Assembly (NCBI GenBank): GCA_949288725.1
Contig: CASELF010000077.1
Location: 1-64,000, forward strand
Direction of reading: 5' to 3'
DNA length: 64,000 nt
Source: an uncultured bacterium
Lineage (GTDB): Bacteria; Cyanobacteriota; Vampirovibrionia; Gastranaerophilales; Gastranaerophilaceae
Part shown: positions 8,576 to 17,896 of the stretch, piece by piece
Layout: every line of letters begins with the position of its first letter
Position numbering within the stretch: the first letter of the stretch is position 1
Program-made: the position numbers and the translations under genes
The notes under the pieces: model-generated
The model's input: only the letters and a program-made list of their open reading frames with translations
What the model was told of the DNA's origin: nothing
Databases searched by the model: none

Positions 8576-10021
8576 TTATCCGCTATACCTTGATGAATGT
8601 TTCTGAACTTTCCTATCCTCAAGGTCTTTGCCTAATATTTCTTTTGCGTAATCTAATGCTCTATTTTTATTTTTGGTTCTATTATTTATTTGGTTTTTAT
8701 TATTTTGTCTTTTATTTAATTTGATTTCCATTTTTTCATTATGCTTTTGAACCGCGGCTTTCAATTGTGGTAATTTTGATTCTAATTCAGATATATCAAT
8801 AGTCAAAAGTTTTGAACGTCTTTGATATTCATCACGTAACACAATAATATAATCTGCCAACAAATCCGCATCTTCTATTCTCCCTTGCTTTAACCATTTT
8901 TCACAGATATAAATATAACGATCTATCTGGTTTTGAATTCTTTGGGGGATATCATATTTGCTTTGTTTGATATATTTATCCAATGGAATATTTGTCTTTG
9001 CAGAATTTGTCTTACTGCTTGTTAGAGTTGTTACTCTTAATGTACTCAATTCATCTTTTGACAATTCACCTTCTAAAATTGCTTCTTGCTCTTTTTTGAA
9101 TGATGCCTGCGGGTGAATATGATCAACTGTCGCTACTGATGGCTCAAGCAAACGTTCTCCTATCTCTTGAGAATCTCTTGGAAGTTTAATCATTTCTTTT
9201 TTATTATAATCATACCTTAGTCTATACGGCTGAGAATATTTGATTATAAACGCATTCACAGAATCTGAAGATTGTGGAAGTGCATCTGCGGCCTTGCGTA
9301 TTTTGTCTTTAAAGCGTTTGTCGCTTATTTCCACTTTCTCAAATTCCATAAAAAACCTTTTTCTACCAAATCTCTCCTCTGGAAGCGGATCCTGTGCGAA
9401 TATTTTATCAAACGCTCCTTGTATAAGTTTGCGCATTGCAAGATATTCTTTTTTAGGAAGAGATCGTATCATCATATTAATTTTATTCAACACTTCACTC
9501 TGCTGATTTATCAAAGACTGCTCTACCTGTGGGTATCTGAGTCTTAATAATTCTTGAAGTGTCATATTCGGATGTTTCTTTGATAAATTTTCTAGAATAG
9601 TAAATATTTCCCGTTCTACAGGAAACATACTATTTTTATATTTTCTCAAATGTTTTATTGCAACTTGAGATTTTACACTAAAAGTTCCCATTGCTCTGTG
9701 GGCGTCAAGTTCTTCTCGAGGAATTAATCTTTCAATATCTGAATACGCATCAGGAATACCTTCTCGCAATAACTTTGTAAAAAAAACTTTGTTGAATTTT
9801 GTTTCAAATTCATAGTTCATAAATTTTATCCCGCCAAGAAAACTCAAGCTTCTTAACGGGATATTATCTCTATAATTTGTTTTTTCGTCAACTGCGGTTC
9901 TTACGAAACAATCATTTTGGATTTGCGCTCTGATTGGTATTGTAAATGATTGTTTTCTTATTAGTGAAGGTGAATATATATTCCTTCGATTATCTATATA
10001 TTGTATTTTTGAAATTTCCAT
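8576..10021 (-). CDS. Large protein with HNH-like nuclease motif
   Basis: A 481-residue protein of unknown overall function. Near residue 298 it has TVDHIHPQAS followed about 40 residues later by SSKTNSAKTN, the spacing and flavour of an HNH/beta-beta-alpha-metal site (D-H...N...N). The N-terminal 70 residues are low-complexity and contain SLSFLGGIKF, like the F-x-G motif of other unknown proteins here. The C-terminus is helical and then very Asn/Lys/Arg-rich. No signal peptide. A possible -10 (TATATA) ends 7 nt before the ATG and there is no clear ribosome-binding site. A toxin or effector nuclease is possible but not shown. Confidence 0.7.
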   Translation of the reverse strand: MEISKIQYIDNRRNIYSPSLIRKQSFTIPIRAQIQNDCFVRTAVDEKTNYRDNIPLRSLSFLGGIKFMNYEFETKFNKVFFTKLLREGIPDAYSDIERLIPREELDAHRAMGTFSVKSQVAIKHLRKYKNSMFPVEREIFTILENLSKKHPNMTLQELLRLRYPQVEQSLINQQSEVLNKINMMIRSLPKKEYLAMRKLIQGAFDKIFAQDPLPEERFGRKRFFMEFEKVEISDKRFKDKIRKAADALPQSSDSVNAFIIKYSQPYRLRYDYNKKEMIKLPRDSQEIGERLLEPSVATVDHIHPQASFKKEQEAILEGELSKDELSTLRVTTLTSSKTNSAKTNIPLDKYIKQSKYDIPQRIQNQIDRYIYICEKWLKQGRIEDADLLADYIIVLRDEYQRRSKLLTIDISELESKLPQLKAAVQKHNEKMEIKLNKRQNNKNQINNRTKNKNRALDYAKEILGKDLEDRKVQKHSSRYSG

Positions 10022-10099
10022 TATGTTCTATATAAACACCATAATTTATTTTTTTAAATAGTTTGTTTACAAATATTTACTTAATTATGCAAAATGAAT

Positions 10100-10732
10100 T
10101 TAACTATTAACCTTCATATGAACTCCAGGCGGTTGAATATATAAAGGTTTTAATTCTCTCCAACTACCTTTATTTGTTTTGAGTTTTGAATAAATTAGGC
10201 CTGCAAGAATTTCACCCAATTGGTAATTCCCTTGCTGGTATGAAATTCCTCCCAATTCTTTTTGCATTTTATCATCAGTAATAAGATAATAATCTTTCCC
10301 TTCTATAAGTTTTTTTATTTCTTCTATTTGAACTGCGCCTTTTATTTCATTATCCATATATAAATATGCGCTGTTTTTTCTTGCATCCAAGGCAACTACT
10401 GTCGGCTTGGAAGTTGTATTAATTTTTGATAAAATTTCCAACGAAGAAACCCCGCATGCCAAAATGTCTAACTGCTGTGCCATCATTCTTGCAACAGTTG
10501 TACAAGCCCTTATACCTGTAAAACTACCGGGGCCGACATTTGTTCCTATCGCATCCAAATCTTGCGGTGTTAATTTGTTTTCTTTTAAAATTTCTTTGAT
10601 TGTTGAAATTAAAAAAGCTGAATGATATTTGTTATCCTGATTTTCTACTACCTTAGAAGATAAAATTTTATCATCCTGTGCCAAAGCCACATACATTTTA
10701 TCTAAACATGTATCAAATACTAATATTTTCAC
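10100..10732 (-). CDS. tsaB: tRNA threonylcarbamoyladenosine biosynthesis protein TsaB
   Basis: TsaB (YeaZ) partners with TsaD and TsaE to put N6-threonylcarbamoyl on A37 of ANN-decoding tRNAs. The ASKHA fold is visible: MKILVFDTCLDKMYVAL at the N-terminus, and the family signature NVGPGSFTGIRACTTVAR near residue 66, followed by a VSSLE segment. The length of 210 residues is typical. Its ATG overlaps the tsaE stop by 4 nt (ATGA), so the two are translationally coupled. tsaD is not in the window. Confidence 0.93.
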   Translation of the reverse strand: MKILVFDTCLDKMYVALAQDDKILSSKVVENQDNKYHSAFLISTIKEILKENKLTPQDLDAIGTNVGPGSFTGIRACTTVARMMAQQLDILACGVSSLEILSKINTTSKPTVVALDARKNSAYLYMDNEIKGAVQIEEIKKLIEGKDYYLITDDKMQKELGGISYQQGNYQLGEILAGLIYSKLKTNKGSWRELKPLYIQPPGVHMKVNS

Positions 10733-11202
10733 TGTTTCAATCCTTCTACAATTTTTTCACAATCTTCACCGACACCAATAAAAGAATATTTGCGAGAATC
10801 ATCATCTTCGTATGTCACATTTATTTTTATATGATTAAAAGGAATTTCATCTTGAGAAAACTCTGCCCATTCCACAAATGAAATTTGACGATTTTCTGAA
10901 TATTCTCTAAGTTCATCAAGTATCGTCTTTACTCCTTCATTTTCCAACCTGTACAAATCAAAATGATATACAGGAATATTGGCACTGTGATATTCATTTA
11001 AAATTACAAAACTTGGGCTAGTAACTTTTTCAGTAACACCAATTGCTTGAGCAACCAATTTTACAAACGCTGTTTTGCCTGCTCCTATCTCGCCATACAA
11101 ATTTATAAAGCAACCGTCCTTTTCTATTAGTTTTGCAAATTTGTATGCAAGTTCTTTGGTATCATCTAATGTTTTACATATAAAATCAATGCTGTTATTC
11201 AT
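10729..11202 (-). CDS. tsaE: tRNA threonylcarbamoyladenosine biosynthesis ATPase TsaE
   Basis: Small P-loop ATPase of the t6A pathway (TsaBDE complex). Walker A is GEIGAGKTAFVK near residue 37; TSPSFVILNEY and VYHFDLYRLE are the conserved switch and Walker-B-like regions, and FVEWAEF is the family W-x-E motif. The length of 157 residues is typical. It overlaps the end of the GGDEF gene by 8 nt and the start of tsaB by 4 nt within a four-gene minus-strand operon. Confidence 0.94.
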   Translation of the reverse strand: MNNSIDFICKTLDDTKELAYKFAKLIEKDGCFINLYGEIGAGKTAFVKLVAQAIGVTEKVTSPSFVILNEYHSANIPVYHFDLYRLENEGVKTILDELREYSENRQISFVEWAEFSQDEIPFNHIKINVTYEDDDSRKYSFIGVGEDCEKIVEGLKQ

Positions 11203-12445
11203 CTTGAACTACTACCTTATTCCTTCCGGTATTTTTTGCTTGATACAAAGCCTTATCAGCCTTTTTCAACAAATCTTCATCACTATCATTCTCTTTCATC
11301 TCGTAAATACCCATACTTATCGTGACTTTAATATCTTTCGTATCACTTTCAGGATTTACTTGAGAAATATCGACGACCTTATTTTCTATTGATGCTCGCA
11401 AACGTTCAGCAACCTTTTGAGCCTCATCAATTTTGGTAAACGGTAATAATATTGAAAATTCTTCTCCACCATAACGACCTGCAATATCGTATTCTCGCAA
11501 CTGACCTCTTATAATCTTTGCAATATCTTTAAGGACTAAATCACCAACTGCATGACCATAAGTATCATTTACATTTTTGAAATAATCAATATCTGTCATT
11601 ATTCCGCATAATGGAGCCTTTTGACGTTTTGCATTTGCTACTTCCTGTTTTATACGTTCCTCCAATTGACTGCGATTATAAAATCCCGTCAATGCATCAA
11701 GCGTTGCATGCTTTAAGATTTCAGCATAAACATTTGCTCTATTAATTGTCGTTGCTATTTGAGAAGATAACTGAGTCAGATAGTCAAAATCTTTCTCTGA
11801 AATCTTGTCACCTGTGCTTTTGGCAACCAATACTCCAACTTCTTTGCTCTCACTTTTCAAAGGAAGTGCAAGCAACTTTTTATCTTCTGTAAAAACTGTA
11901 TCTTCAAAATTTTCTACAATTTCAAGAATTTTACTATCCTTGCATGCCATTGGCCAAGCCAAAACATTTTTCCCAAGATTTTCATCTTTTAAAAAGATAT
12001 ACAAAAGATAATCCGTAAAGAATTTGTCTATCATCTCACCAACTATCGGAATTACATAATTTAATTCATATTGGCTTTCAATTATCTTTGCGATATTTTT
12101 CATTGTTTCGTGAAAATTCACATTCTTCTGCATCTTTTCGTTTAGGATAAGATTTTGAACTTTCAACGATATAAACGGAGCAGCATATTTTATGAATTTC
12201 TTAAATTCGTTATTGCCACCCTTAAATATCAAATATCCGATACTTCTTTTGTGCTTGAAAATTGGATATTTAATCTCATTTTCTTCTATTACCGGAGATT
12301 CTAAATATACTTTTTTATTTATATCAATAGAAAAATCTTCAATATCAAAATTTTTCTCGAAAAAAATCTTTAAAGCACTTTCCAATGTTTTTTCACTGTA
12401 TGCTTCATTTAGAACTTTTGAAAGTTTTTCTATTTTAGTGAGCAA
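11195..12445 (-). CDS. GAF-like sensor diguanylate cyclase (GGDEF)
   Basis: Predicted soluble diguanylate cyclase making c-di-GMP from two GTP. The N-terminal 230 residues look like a divergent domain followed by a GAF domain. The C-terminal 170 residues are a complete GGDEF domain: LDALTGFYNR, DIDYFKNVNDTYGH and RYGGEEFSILLP. An RxxD product-inhibition site (REYD) sits at the correct position just before GGEEF, so activity is probably feedback-limited. It lies between yebC (2-nt gap) and tsaE (8-nt overlap). No membrane segment is seen. Confidence 0.9.
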   Translation of the reverse strand: MLTKIEKLSKVLNEAYSEKTLESALKIFFEKNFDIEDFSIDINKKVYLESPVIEENEIKYPIFKHKRSIGYLIFKGGNNEFKKFIKYAAPFISLKVQNLILNEKMQKNVNFHETMKNIAKIIESQYELNYVIPIVGEMIDKFFTDYLLYIFLKDENLGKNVLAWPMACKDSKILEIVENFEDTVFTEDKKLLALPLKSESKEVGVLVAKSTGDKISEKDFDYLTQLSSQIATTINRANVYAEILKHATLDALTGFYNRSQLEERIKQEVANAKRQKAPLCGIMTDIDYFKNVNDTYGHAVGDLVLKDIAKIIRGQLREYDIAGRYGGEEFSILLPFTKIDEAQKVAERLRASIENKVVDISQVNPESDTKDIKVTISMGIYEMKENDSDEDLLKKADKALYQAKNTGRNKVVVQDE

Positions 12446-12447
12446 AA

Positions 12448-13197
12448 TTAAACCTCAACTTGTTGCAAAACATCTTCCGGAATATCGCAATTTGCATATA
12501 CATTTTGAACGTCATCAAGTTCTTCCAGTCTGTCTATCAATCTCATTACAGATGTTGCGGTTTTAACATCAGTAATTTCGATATAATTTTGCGGAATTCT
12601 GGTAAGTTCTGCATTTGTACTTTTAAATCCTTCAGCCTCAAGACCTTCAACTACTGCTTGGAAATTTTCTACAGAAGTTATTACCTTATAACAATCATCT
12701 TCTTCTGTAACATCTTCAGCATCAAGATTTATTGCTGATTCAAATAATTTTTCGAAATCAACATCTTTATCAAATTCAATAGAACCTTTCTTGTCAAACA
12801 TCCAACTTACACAATTTGACTCACCTAAATTACCATTGAATTTTGTAAAAATACTTCTTACATCACCGGCTGTTCTGTTTCTGTTATCTGTCATTGCTTC
12901 CAATACAACAGCTACACCGCCTGCCGCATAACCCTCATAGGTCAATTCTTCATAATTATCAGCAGCACCTGCTCCTGAACCTTTTTCTATTGCTCTTTTG
13001 ATATTATCATTTGGCAAACCTGCGGCTTTTGCTTTTTCAATTGCTGTTCTCAAACGGAAATTCCCGTTTGGATCCGGACCGCCAAGTCTTGCTGCTACTA
13101 TCAATTCTCTTGAATATTTCTGAAACACTACTGCTTTTTGTGAATCTGTTTTTGCTTTTTTATTCTTAATGTTCGCCCATTTAGAGTGTCCTGACAT
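12448..13197 (-). CDS. yebC: YebC/PmpR-family regulator or translation factor
   Basis: The YebC/PmpR/TACO1 family is reported as DNA-binding regulators and, for some members, as ribosome-associated factors that help translation of proline stretches. The N-terminus MSGHSKWANIKNKKAKTDSQ is the hallmark, followed by ARLGGPDPNGNFRLRTAIEKA, the Gly-rich EKGSGAG linker, and EGYAAGGVAVVLEAMTDNRN. The 249-residue length is normal. GAGGT precedes the ATG; this is the first gene of the yebC-GGDEF-tsaE-tsaB operon. Confidence 0.95.
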   Translation of the reverse strand: MSGHSKWANIKNKKAKTDSQKAVVFQKYSRELIVAARLGGPDPNGNFRLRTAIEKAKAAGLPNDNIKRAIEKGSGAGAADNYEELTYEGYAAGGVAVVLEAMTDNRNRTAGDVRSIFTKFNGNLGESNCVSWMFDKKGSIEFDKDVDFEKLFESAINLDAEDVTEEDDCYKVITSVENFQAVVEGLEAEGFKSTNAELTRIPQNYIEITDVKTATSVMRLIDRLEELDDVQNVYANCDIPEDVLQQVEV

Positions 13198-13349
13198 TTT
13201 TACCTCGTTTTCTATTTAATCTCTTTTCTTCCTGATAATATCAAAAAGACTCTTCTTTTTCAACAACAAAACGATTTCCAAATAATATTGTTCACAATCA
13301 CGTAATATTAACTTTTTATTCATCTGTTTTAAAATTAGCAAAATTAATT

Positions 13350-14123
13350 ATGTACAGTTTTCTAATAAATATGATTATAATAAGCCAAACTATAAAATTA
13401 CCCTTAGAAATATGCAAAGGCAGTTACAAAGATAGAATTAACCTTGCTAAAGAACTTAACAGCAAATTTTTTGATGAAATAAATAAAAAATTTACTCAGA
13501 AAACGATTACATTTGATATGTTCGAAAAAACATTAAAAAATTCAACCCCAACAAATGTAAATATCACAGTAAAACCATTTGATAAAAAAGGTGGAGTAAC
13601 TTGTCTGTGTGTTGATGACCAAAGCAATAACCTAGGTTATCTTATACGTATTGAAAAACGTCAAATGATGGACGGTTTAGGAATTTTAGATACAGAAATA
13701 GCATTACACGAAACAATGCATTATTTTTTAAACCTCACTAATCCAAAACATAATGCAAGAGCACTAAAGATGTTCTATTCAAAAACTCTGGACAAAACAG
13801 AAAAATTCTATCGAGATAATCTCTATACCCGCAATGAATTTAATAAAGAAAATACACAAAAAGCATTATCAGAATTTTTAAAACAACTTAATACAGAAGA
13901 ACAAATTGATTTTTTGCAAAGTTCAAGATATAGACTTATTGAAGAATATAACGCCTATGATGAAGGGTACAAATATTTGGACAAAATTCAAGATTCTCAT
14001 CCAGAATTAATTTGTGAAAAAATTTACGCCAGAGAAAAAGAAGATTTTCATTTTCCTGAAATAGTAGAAATAATAACGGATAAACTTAAAGAAATCTTCG
14101 CAAATCGCCACAATTTAAAATAA
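13350..14123 (+). CDS. Putative HExxH metallopeptidase, effector-like
   Basis: A 257-residue protein of unknown family. HETMH at residues 120-124, preceded by a hydrophobic/acidic strand (DTEIALHE), is a zincin active-site motif. About 75 residues later, LIEEYNAYDEGY offers Glu residues that could be the third zinc ligand, as in gluzincins. The rest is helical and charged, with no signal peptide. No ribosome-binding site is visible at 13350 or at the alternative ATG at 13371; a TAAAAT at 13330-13335 could be the -10. It neighbours another unknown effector-like gene. Peptidase activity is inferred from the motif only. Confidence 0.65.
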   Translation: MYSFLINMIIISQTIKLPLEICKGSYKDRINLAKELNSKFFDEINKKFTQKTITFDMFEKTLKNSTPTNVNITVKPFDKKGGVTCLCVDDQSNNLGYLIRIEKRQMMDGLGILDTEIALHETMHYFLNLTNPKHNARALKMFYSKTLDKTEKFYRDNLYTRNEFNKENTQKALSEFLKQLNTEEQIDFLQSSRYRLIEEYNAYDEGYKYLDKIQDSHPELICEKIYAREKEDFHFPEIVEIITDKLKEIFANRHNLK

Positions 14124-14164
14124 TTTATTAGCAAAATTTTATATTTTTAAACTTTATATTCAAT

Positions 14165-14926
14165 ATGAAAATTTCAAATCAAAACTACATACAACCAACA
14201 TTTAAAGGGCTTAACAGAGTTGAATGGAAAAATGTTTCATATTTTGGCAACAACGTAAAATTATTTAAAACCATACCTGTTAAAAACGAAATTTTAGGTA
14301 ATCTATCTGTTGGTATAAGAAAATACATTGACGGGGGAAACCGTTTTATTATAGAGATAAAAAATGCACTTAACAAAGTTTTTGGACAAGAAATAATTTC
14401 CATAGATAGCCCTCAAAAACCGATGTACGGTTTTTATATTGAAGTTCTGCCGGAATACAGAAAAAAAAGTTTTAGATTTGGAGAATTGCTAAGACTTACA
14501 AGTGTTATGGAAATGCTTGAAAACAAAGCCTCTCAAATAGAAATAAAATCCAAAGATAGTGCCATATATTTTCATGCAAAATATAAGTTCACACCATTTG
14601 AAAAAAATACGGATGACAGCATAAGAATACTTAAAAACATAATGAATGACCCAACCAAATCATTTTCCGATTTGAAAGCCAAAGCAAAAACTACACTGCA
14701 AACGCTAGAAAACAACCTGCATAATATCCCCGTAAGACAACAACTGCACCTGGATATAAATGACCTTGCAGAAGAGTACATTCAACGAGCACTAAAAACC
14801 TCAAATATAGACGCCCACAGTTTTAATACTTCAATGTATATGAGATTAACAAGAGAAAACATAGAAAAGAATAAAGATTTCTATAACAAACTATGGGCAA
14901 AATACGGTATTGATTATAAAATTTAA
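14165..14926 (+). CDS. GNAT-like acetyltransferase with PTFKGLN N-terminal motif
   Basis: A 253-residue protein. Residues about 80-145 have a GNAT pattern: a strand ending in EVLPEYRKKSFRFGELL (comparable to the V-x-P-x-[YF]-R-x-x-G-x-G acetyl-CoA loop, with the glycines changed), then a helix and YFHAKYKFTPF (comparable to FY-x-x-GF). The altered glycines suggest divergence or loss of activity. The N-terminus holds PTFKGLN, similar to motifs in other unknown proteins here. TATATT at 14155-14160 lies 4 nt before the ATG and there is no Shine-Dalgarno sequence. It ends just before a terminator. Confidence 0.65.
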   Translation: MKISNQNYIQPTFKGLNRVEWKNVSYFGNNVKLFKTIPVKNEILGNLSVGIRKYIDGGNRFIIEIKNALNKVFGQEIISIDSPQKPMYGFYIEVLPEYRKKSFRFGELLRLTSVMEMLENKASQIEIKSKDSAIYFHAKYKFTPFEKNTDDSIRILKNIMNDPTKSFSDLKAKAKTTLQTLENNLHNIPVRQQLHLDINDLAEEYIQRALKTSNIDAHSFNTSMYMRLTRENIEKNKDFYNKLWAKYGIDYKI

Positions 14927-14937
14927 TTATAAATAAT

Positions 14938-14964
14938 AAAAACGGTTCTAAGAACCGTTTTTAT
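14938..14964. terminator. Bidirectional terminator
   Basis: A 9-bp stem AAAACGGTT (14939-14947) with AACCGTTTT (14953-14961), flanked by A and T runs, between the plus-strand gene ending at 14926 and the minus-strand tRNA gene. Confidence 0.75.
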
Positions 14965-14971
14965 TATTAAT

Positions 14972-15042
14972 CTCCCGGAGATGGATTCGAACCACCGTTA
15001 AAAGAGCCAGAATCTTTCGTCCTGCCACTAGACGATCCGGGA
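14972..15042 (-). tRNA. tRNA-Gln (anticodon CUG)
   Basis: Read on the minus strand, the 71-nt sequence folds as a tRNA: acceptor TCCCGGA/TCCGGGA, a D-arm with GTCTAGTGGCAGGAC, an anticodon stem AAAGA/TCTTT with loop TTCTGGC (anticodon CTG after T33), and a T-arm GGTGG-TTCGAAT-CCATC. The discriminator is G, as expected for Gln. CCA is not encoded (the next base is A). No prophage remnant abuts it. Confidence 0.93.
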
Positions 15043-15152
15043 TTATTACTTTTCCAACCTATGTTGACAGGTCAATTCTATCATTTGAAAATTTAAAAGC
15101 AAGTATTTTTTAGTTTAATACTATCTTTAAATTATCTCATGTTGTTTTATTA

Positions 15153-15161
15153 TGATATACT
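15153..15161 (+). promoter_or_regulatory. Extended -10 promoter, probably leaderless transcript
   Basis: TGATATACT: extended -10 with TATACT at 15156-15161, ending exactly 6 nt before the ATG at 15168. No Shine-Dalgarno sequence is present. Confidence 0.5.
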
Positions 15162-15167
15162 CAAATT

Positions 15168-15866
15168 ATGGCAACAAATTTCGATTTTTTAAAAGATACT
15201 GATGTTAACTTGTACGATATAATTGCTGATGCTGAAAGATTGTATCGTGATGAATATTTTGAGCAATGTATAAGCCAAACTCGCAGATTTGCAGAAAATG
15301 TTTGTAAAAATGTCCTCGGCAAAAAAAGAACTTCTGAAGAAACCTTTGACCAAATGCTTGCCACTCTTAAAGATAATGCTCAAGGTTCAGAACAAGAAAA
15401 AGAGTTTATTGAAGACTTGTATTTCTTGAAAAAATGCGGAAATAAAACAGTCCACTCATCTTCAGTAAAACAAAACGGCATTAATGCTCTTGAGTGCTTA
15501 CAAAGAGCATTTGAAGTTGCAATAAATTATAAGGTTTACAATAAAAACGGAGATTTAGAAACCCTAAAACTTCACTACGATATAAAACTTTTAGCAACAG
15601 GAAAAAAAGATAAAACACTTGCACAAAAATATCAAACTGCAGAAGAACAAGCAAAGAAAAATACAAAAAGCAAAACTGATAAAAAATCTTCTGCAACAAC
15701 AAAAAAAACGACAAACAAAAAAACAAAAAGCCCCACCAAAAAGCAGCACTGCTCTATGAAGTCAATCCCTAAAAAAGAAAAAATATCCAAATATTGGATT
15801 GTAGTTGGATTTTTCACTATAGTAGCATTTATTCTTGCAATTTACATACTATTAATTGCCAAATAA
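15168..15866 (+). CDS. DUF4145-like protein with C-terminal membrane anchor
   Basis: A 232-residue protein. Residues about 15-130 resemble the DUF4145 helical domain (LYRDEYFEQCISQTRRFAEN, then KKCGNKTVHSS), which is often fused to restriction or defence proteins but also occurs alone. A Lys/Thr-rich linker follows, then one transmembrane helix (residues about 208-230, WIVVGFFTIVAFILAIYILL), giving a cytosolic domain anchored at its C-terminus. The basic linker may bind nucleic acid or phospholipid. Function unknown. Confidence 0.75.
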   Translation: MATNFDFLKDTDVNLYDIIADAERLYRDEYFEQCISQTRRFAENVCKNVLGKKRTSEETFDQMLATLKDNAQGSEQEKEFIEDLYFLKKCGNKTVHSSSVKQNGINALECLQRAFEVAINYKVYNKNGDLETLKLHYDIKLLATGKKDKTLAQKYQTAEEQAKKNTKSKTDKKSSATTKKTTNKKTKSPTKKQHCSMKSIPKKEKISKYWIVVGFFTIVAFILAIYILLIAK

Positions 15867-15894
15867 ATGATATAGGAAACCCTTTTAGAACTTA

Positions 15895-15922
15895 TTTACA
15901 TTTCTCTTTTAAATGATATAAT
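15895..15922 (+). promoter_or_regulatory. Promoter of reverse rubrerythrin
   Basis: TTTACA (15895-15900), a 16-nt spacer, and the extended -10 TGATATAAT with TATAAT at 15917-15922. The leader is about 40 nt with a strong AAGGAAGG ribosome-binding site before 15971. Confidence 0.65.
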
Positions 15923-15970
15923 AATATGACGAAGATAAAATTGTAAATAAGAAGAAAGGAAGGTTAGACT

Positions 15971-16507
15971 ATGAAATTTGTATGTACAGTATGCGGTTGG
16001 TCAACAGAAGCAGATAAAGCACCTGAAAAATGCCCTTTATGTGGCGCTACAACATTCAACGTTGTAGATGGCAAAGACAAAGTTTATGCTTGCGAACACA
16101 AAGTTGGCGATGGTGTTGTTGAAGATAAAGAAATCATGGAAGGTTTGAGAGCACACTTTACAGGAGAATGCACAGAAGTAGGTATGTATCTTGCAATGGC
16201 AAGAGTTGCTGAAAGAGAAGGCTATCCTGAAGTTGCTGAAGCATACAAAAGATATGCTTATGAAGAAGCAGAACACGCTTCTAAATTTGCAGAATTGCTA
16301 GGTGAAGTTGTTACAGATTCTACAAAGAAAAACCTTGAATTAAGAGCAGAAGCAGAACACGGTGCTTGTGCAGGTAAACTTGAAATCGCTAAAAGAGCAA
16401 AAGAACTTGGCTATGATGCAATCCATGACACAGTTCACGAAATGGCTAAAGACGAAGCAAGACATGGTAAAGGTTTTGACGGTCTTTTAAAAAGATATTT
16501 TAACTAA
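15971..16507 (+). CDS. Reverse rubrerythrin (N-terminal rubredoxin domain)
   Basis: Peroxide and oxygen detoxification in anaerobes: electrons pass from a rubredoxin-type FeS4 centre to a diiron site. Here the rubredoxin domain comes first (CTVCGW and CPLCGA within residues 5-25), followed by a ferritin-like four-helix domain with ligand motifs ECTE, EEAEH, EAEH and DEARH. This order defines the reverse type known from clostridia. The length of 178 residues is usual. It has its own promoter and is separated from thioredoxin by a terminator. A conventional rubrerythrin lies at 20985. Confidence 0.93.
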   Translation: MKFVCTVCGWSTEADKAPEKCPLCGATTFNVVDGKDKVYACEHKVGDGVVEDKEIMEGLRAHFTGECTEVGMYLAMARVAEREGYPEVAEAYKRYAYEEAEHASKFAELLGEVVTDSTKKNLELRAEAEHGACAGKLEIAKRAKELGYDAIHDTVHEMAKDEARHGKGFDGLLKRYFN

Positions 16508-16531
16508 TTAAAATATCTCAAATAATAAAAG

Positions 16532-16564
16532 AAAAATCGCTATAAGCAATTTATAGCGATTTTT
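16532..16564. terminator. Bidirectional terminator overlapping the trxA stop
   Basis: Stem AAAAATCGCTATAA (16532-16545) with TTATAGCGATTTTT (16551-16564). It serves the reverse rubrerythrin gene on the plus strand, and its right arm encodes the last codons and the stop of trxA on the minus strand. Confidence 0.8.
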
Positions 16565-16874
16565 CTATATTTGAAATTAGAGTAGATTTTGGCATTAACC
16601 CTGCCATTCTCTCCACCGGTTCACCGTTTTTAAAAATTAAAACACTTGGCAAACTGATTATTGAATATTTATTTGCAGTGTCTACACAATCTTCAACATT
16701 TACCTTCGCAAATTTTACTCTATCATCATATTCTTGAGCAACAGCATCAATTATAGGAGATAGTTTTCTGCAAGGTCCGCACCAAGTAGCCCAAAAATCT
16801 ACAACTACTACAACATCTGAATTTATTACTTCCGCTTCAAAATTATTATCTGATAAATCAATTACATTAGCCAT
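16551..16874 (-). CDS. trxA: Thioredoxin
   Basis: A 107-residue thioredoxin, the general disulfide reductant. The active site WATWCGPCRK is intact (WCGPC), and the cis-proline loop ISLPSVLIFKNGEP is present, as are the usual N-terminal strand VVVVDFWA and the C-terminal helix. GAGGG precedes the ATG. It is convergent with the reverse rubrerythrin gene. No thioredoxin reductase is seen nearby. Confidence 0.95.
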   Translation of the reverse strand: MANVIDLSDNNFEAEVINSDVVVVVDFWATWCGPCRKLSPIIDAVAQEYDDRVKFAKVNVEDCVDTANKYSIISLPSVLIFKNGEPVERMAGLMPKSTLISNIEKSL

Positions 16875-16968
16875 AAATAACCCTCTTTATTAAATTATAC
16901 TTCACAATACTAACATAGAAAAAACTTTTGTGCTATTATCAAAATGAAGATCTACTTAGGATAATAAA

Positions 16969-17886
16969 ATGGCAAGAAAAAAAGTAATTGAAATTGTTTT
17001 AGATACAGAAACAACAGGTTTAGACTATACCAGAGAAAAAATGGTTGAATTCGCAGCAGTAAGACTCGAAAATGGTAAAATTAAAGATGAATTTCAAACC
17101 CTGATAAACCCTGAACAACATATTAGAAAATCAAGTATTGCAATTCACGGGATTACACAGGAAATGGTTGCAGATAGCCCTACTGAAGCGGAAATTATGC
17201 CGAAAATTTTAGAATTTATAGGAGATTATCCAATAGTTGCTCATAACGCAATATTTGATTTTTCTTTTATTAACGAAGCCGCTAAAAGAACTACCGGTGA
17301 AGAAATTAAAAACGAAAGAATTGATACTCAACAAATGTTTAAGGAAATTTATCCTGACCTAGAAGCTCACGGACTAAATGCCTTAACTGAAAAATTTAAA
17401 GTTGAGTTAAAAGACCACCACAGAGCAATGGGTGATACGATGGGTTTGGCTTTGGCTTATCCTAAATTGAAGAAATTATATACTCAAAAATACGATTGGG
17501 AAAGCAAACAATTAGAAAATGTTGAATATTTATTTGAAAGATTTTTAAGATTACAACAAACAGTTACAACTTTACAATCAGAAATGCAAGATTTGAAATC
17601 CGTATTCAAACTTTATTTTGAACAAGGTGGTGCCCCTATTACATCTCAAGAAGGCGATATGTTAGTTTATAATTCCAAACAAACTTTTGGATATGATTTC
17701 AATACTATAAAACCGGTCTTAGAAGAAATAGGTGCATTAGAAAAAGCAGTCAAATTAAATACAGGTTTTATTGACCGCCTTGTAAACGGTAGAAGTTTGG
17801 ATGAAGAGAAAAAAGAAATTATTAAAAATGCAAGACAAGAATTGACTGAAACAAGAAATATTCAAGTAATTAAGAATAACAAATAG
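16969..17886 (+). CDS. DnaQ/PolC-type 3'-5' exonuclease (DEDDh)
   Basis: A 305-residue protein. The first 170 residues are a DEDDh exonuclease: ExoI VLDTETTGL (D and E), IHGITQEMV, ExoII VAHNAIFDFSFI (D), and ExoIII DHHRAMGDTMG with catalytic H and D. The C-terminal 130 residues are helical, with no polymerase or recognisable domain. It could be the proofreading epsilon subunit or a stand-alone repair exonuclease; the long C-terminal extension is unlike E. coli DnaQ. It is 10 nt from the downstream transporter, so probably cotranscribed. Confidence 0.88.
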   Translation: MARKKVIEIVLDTETTGLDYTREKMVEFAAVRLENGKIKDEFQTLINPEQHIRKSSIAIHGITQEMVADSPTEAEIMPKILEFIGDYPIVAHNAIFDFSFINEAAKRTTGEEIKNERIDTQQMFKEIYPDLEAHGLNALTEKFKVELKDHHRAMGDTMGLALAYPKLKKLYTQKYDWESKQLENVEYLFERFLRLQQTVTTLQSEMQDLKSVFKLYFEQGGAPITSQEGDMLVYNSKQTFGYDFNTIKPVLEEIGALEKAVKLNTGFIDRLVNGRSLDEEKKEIIKNARQELTETRNIQVIKNNK

Positions 17887-17896
17887 GAGATGAGTT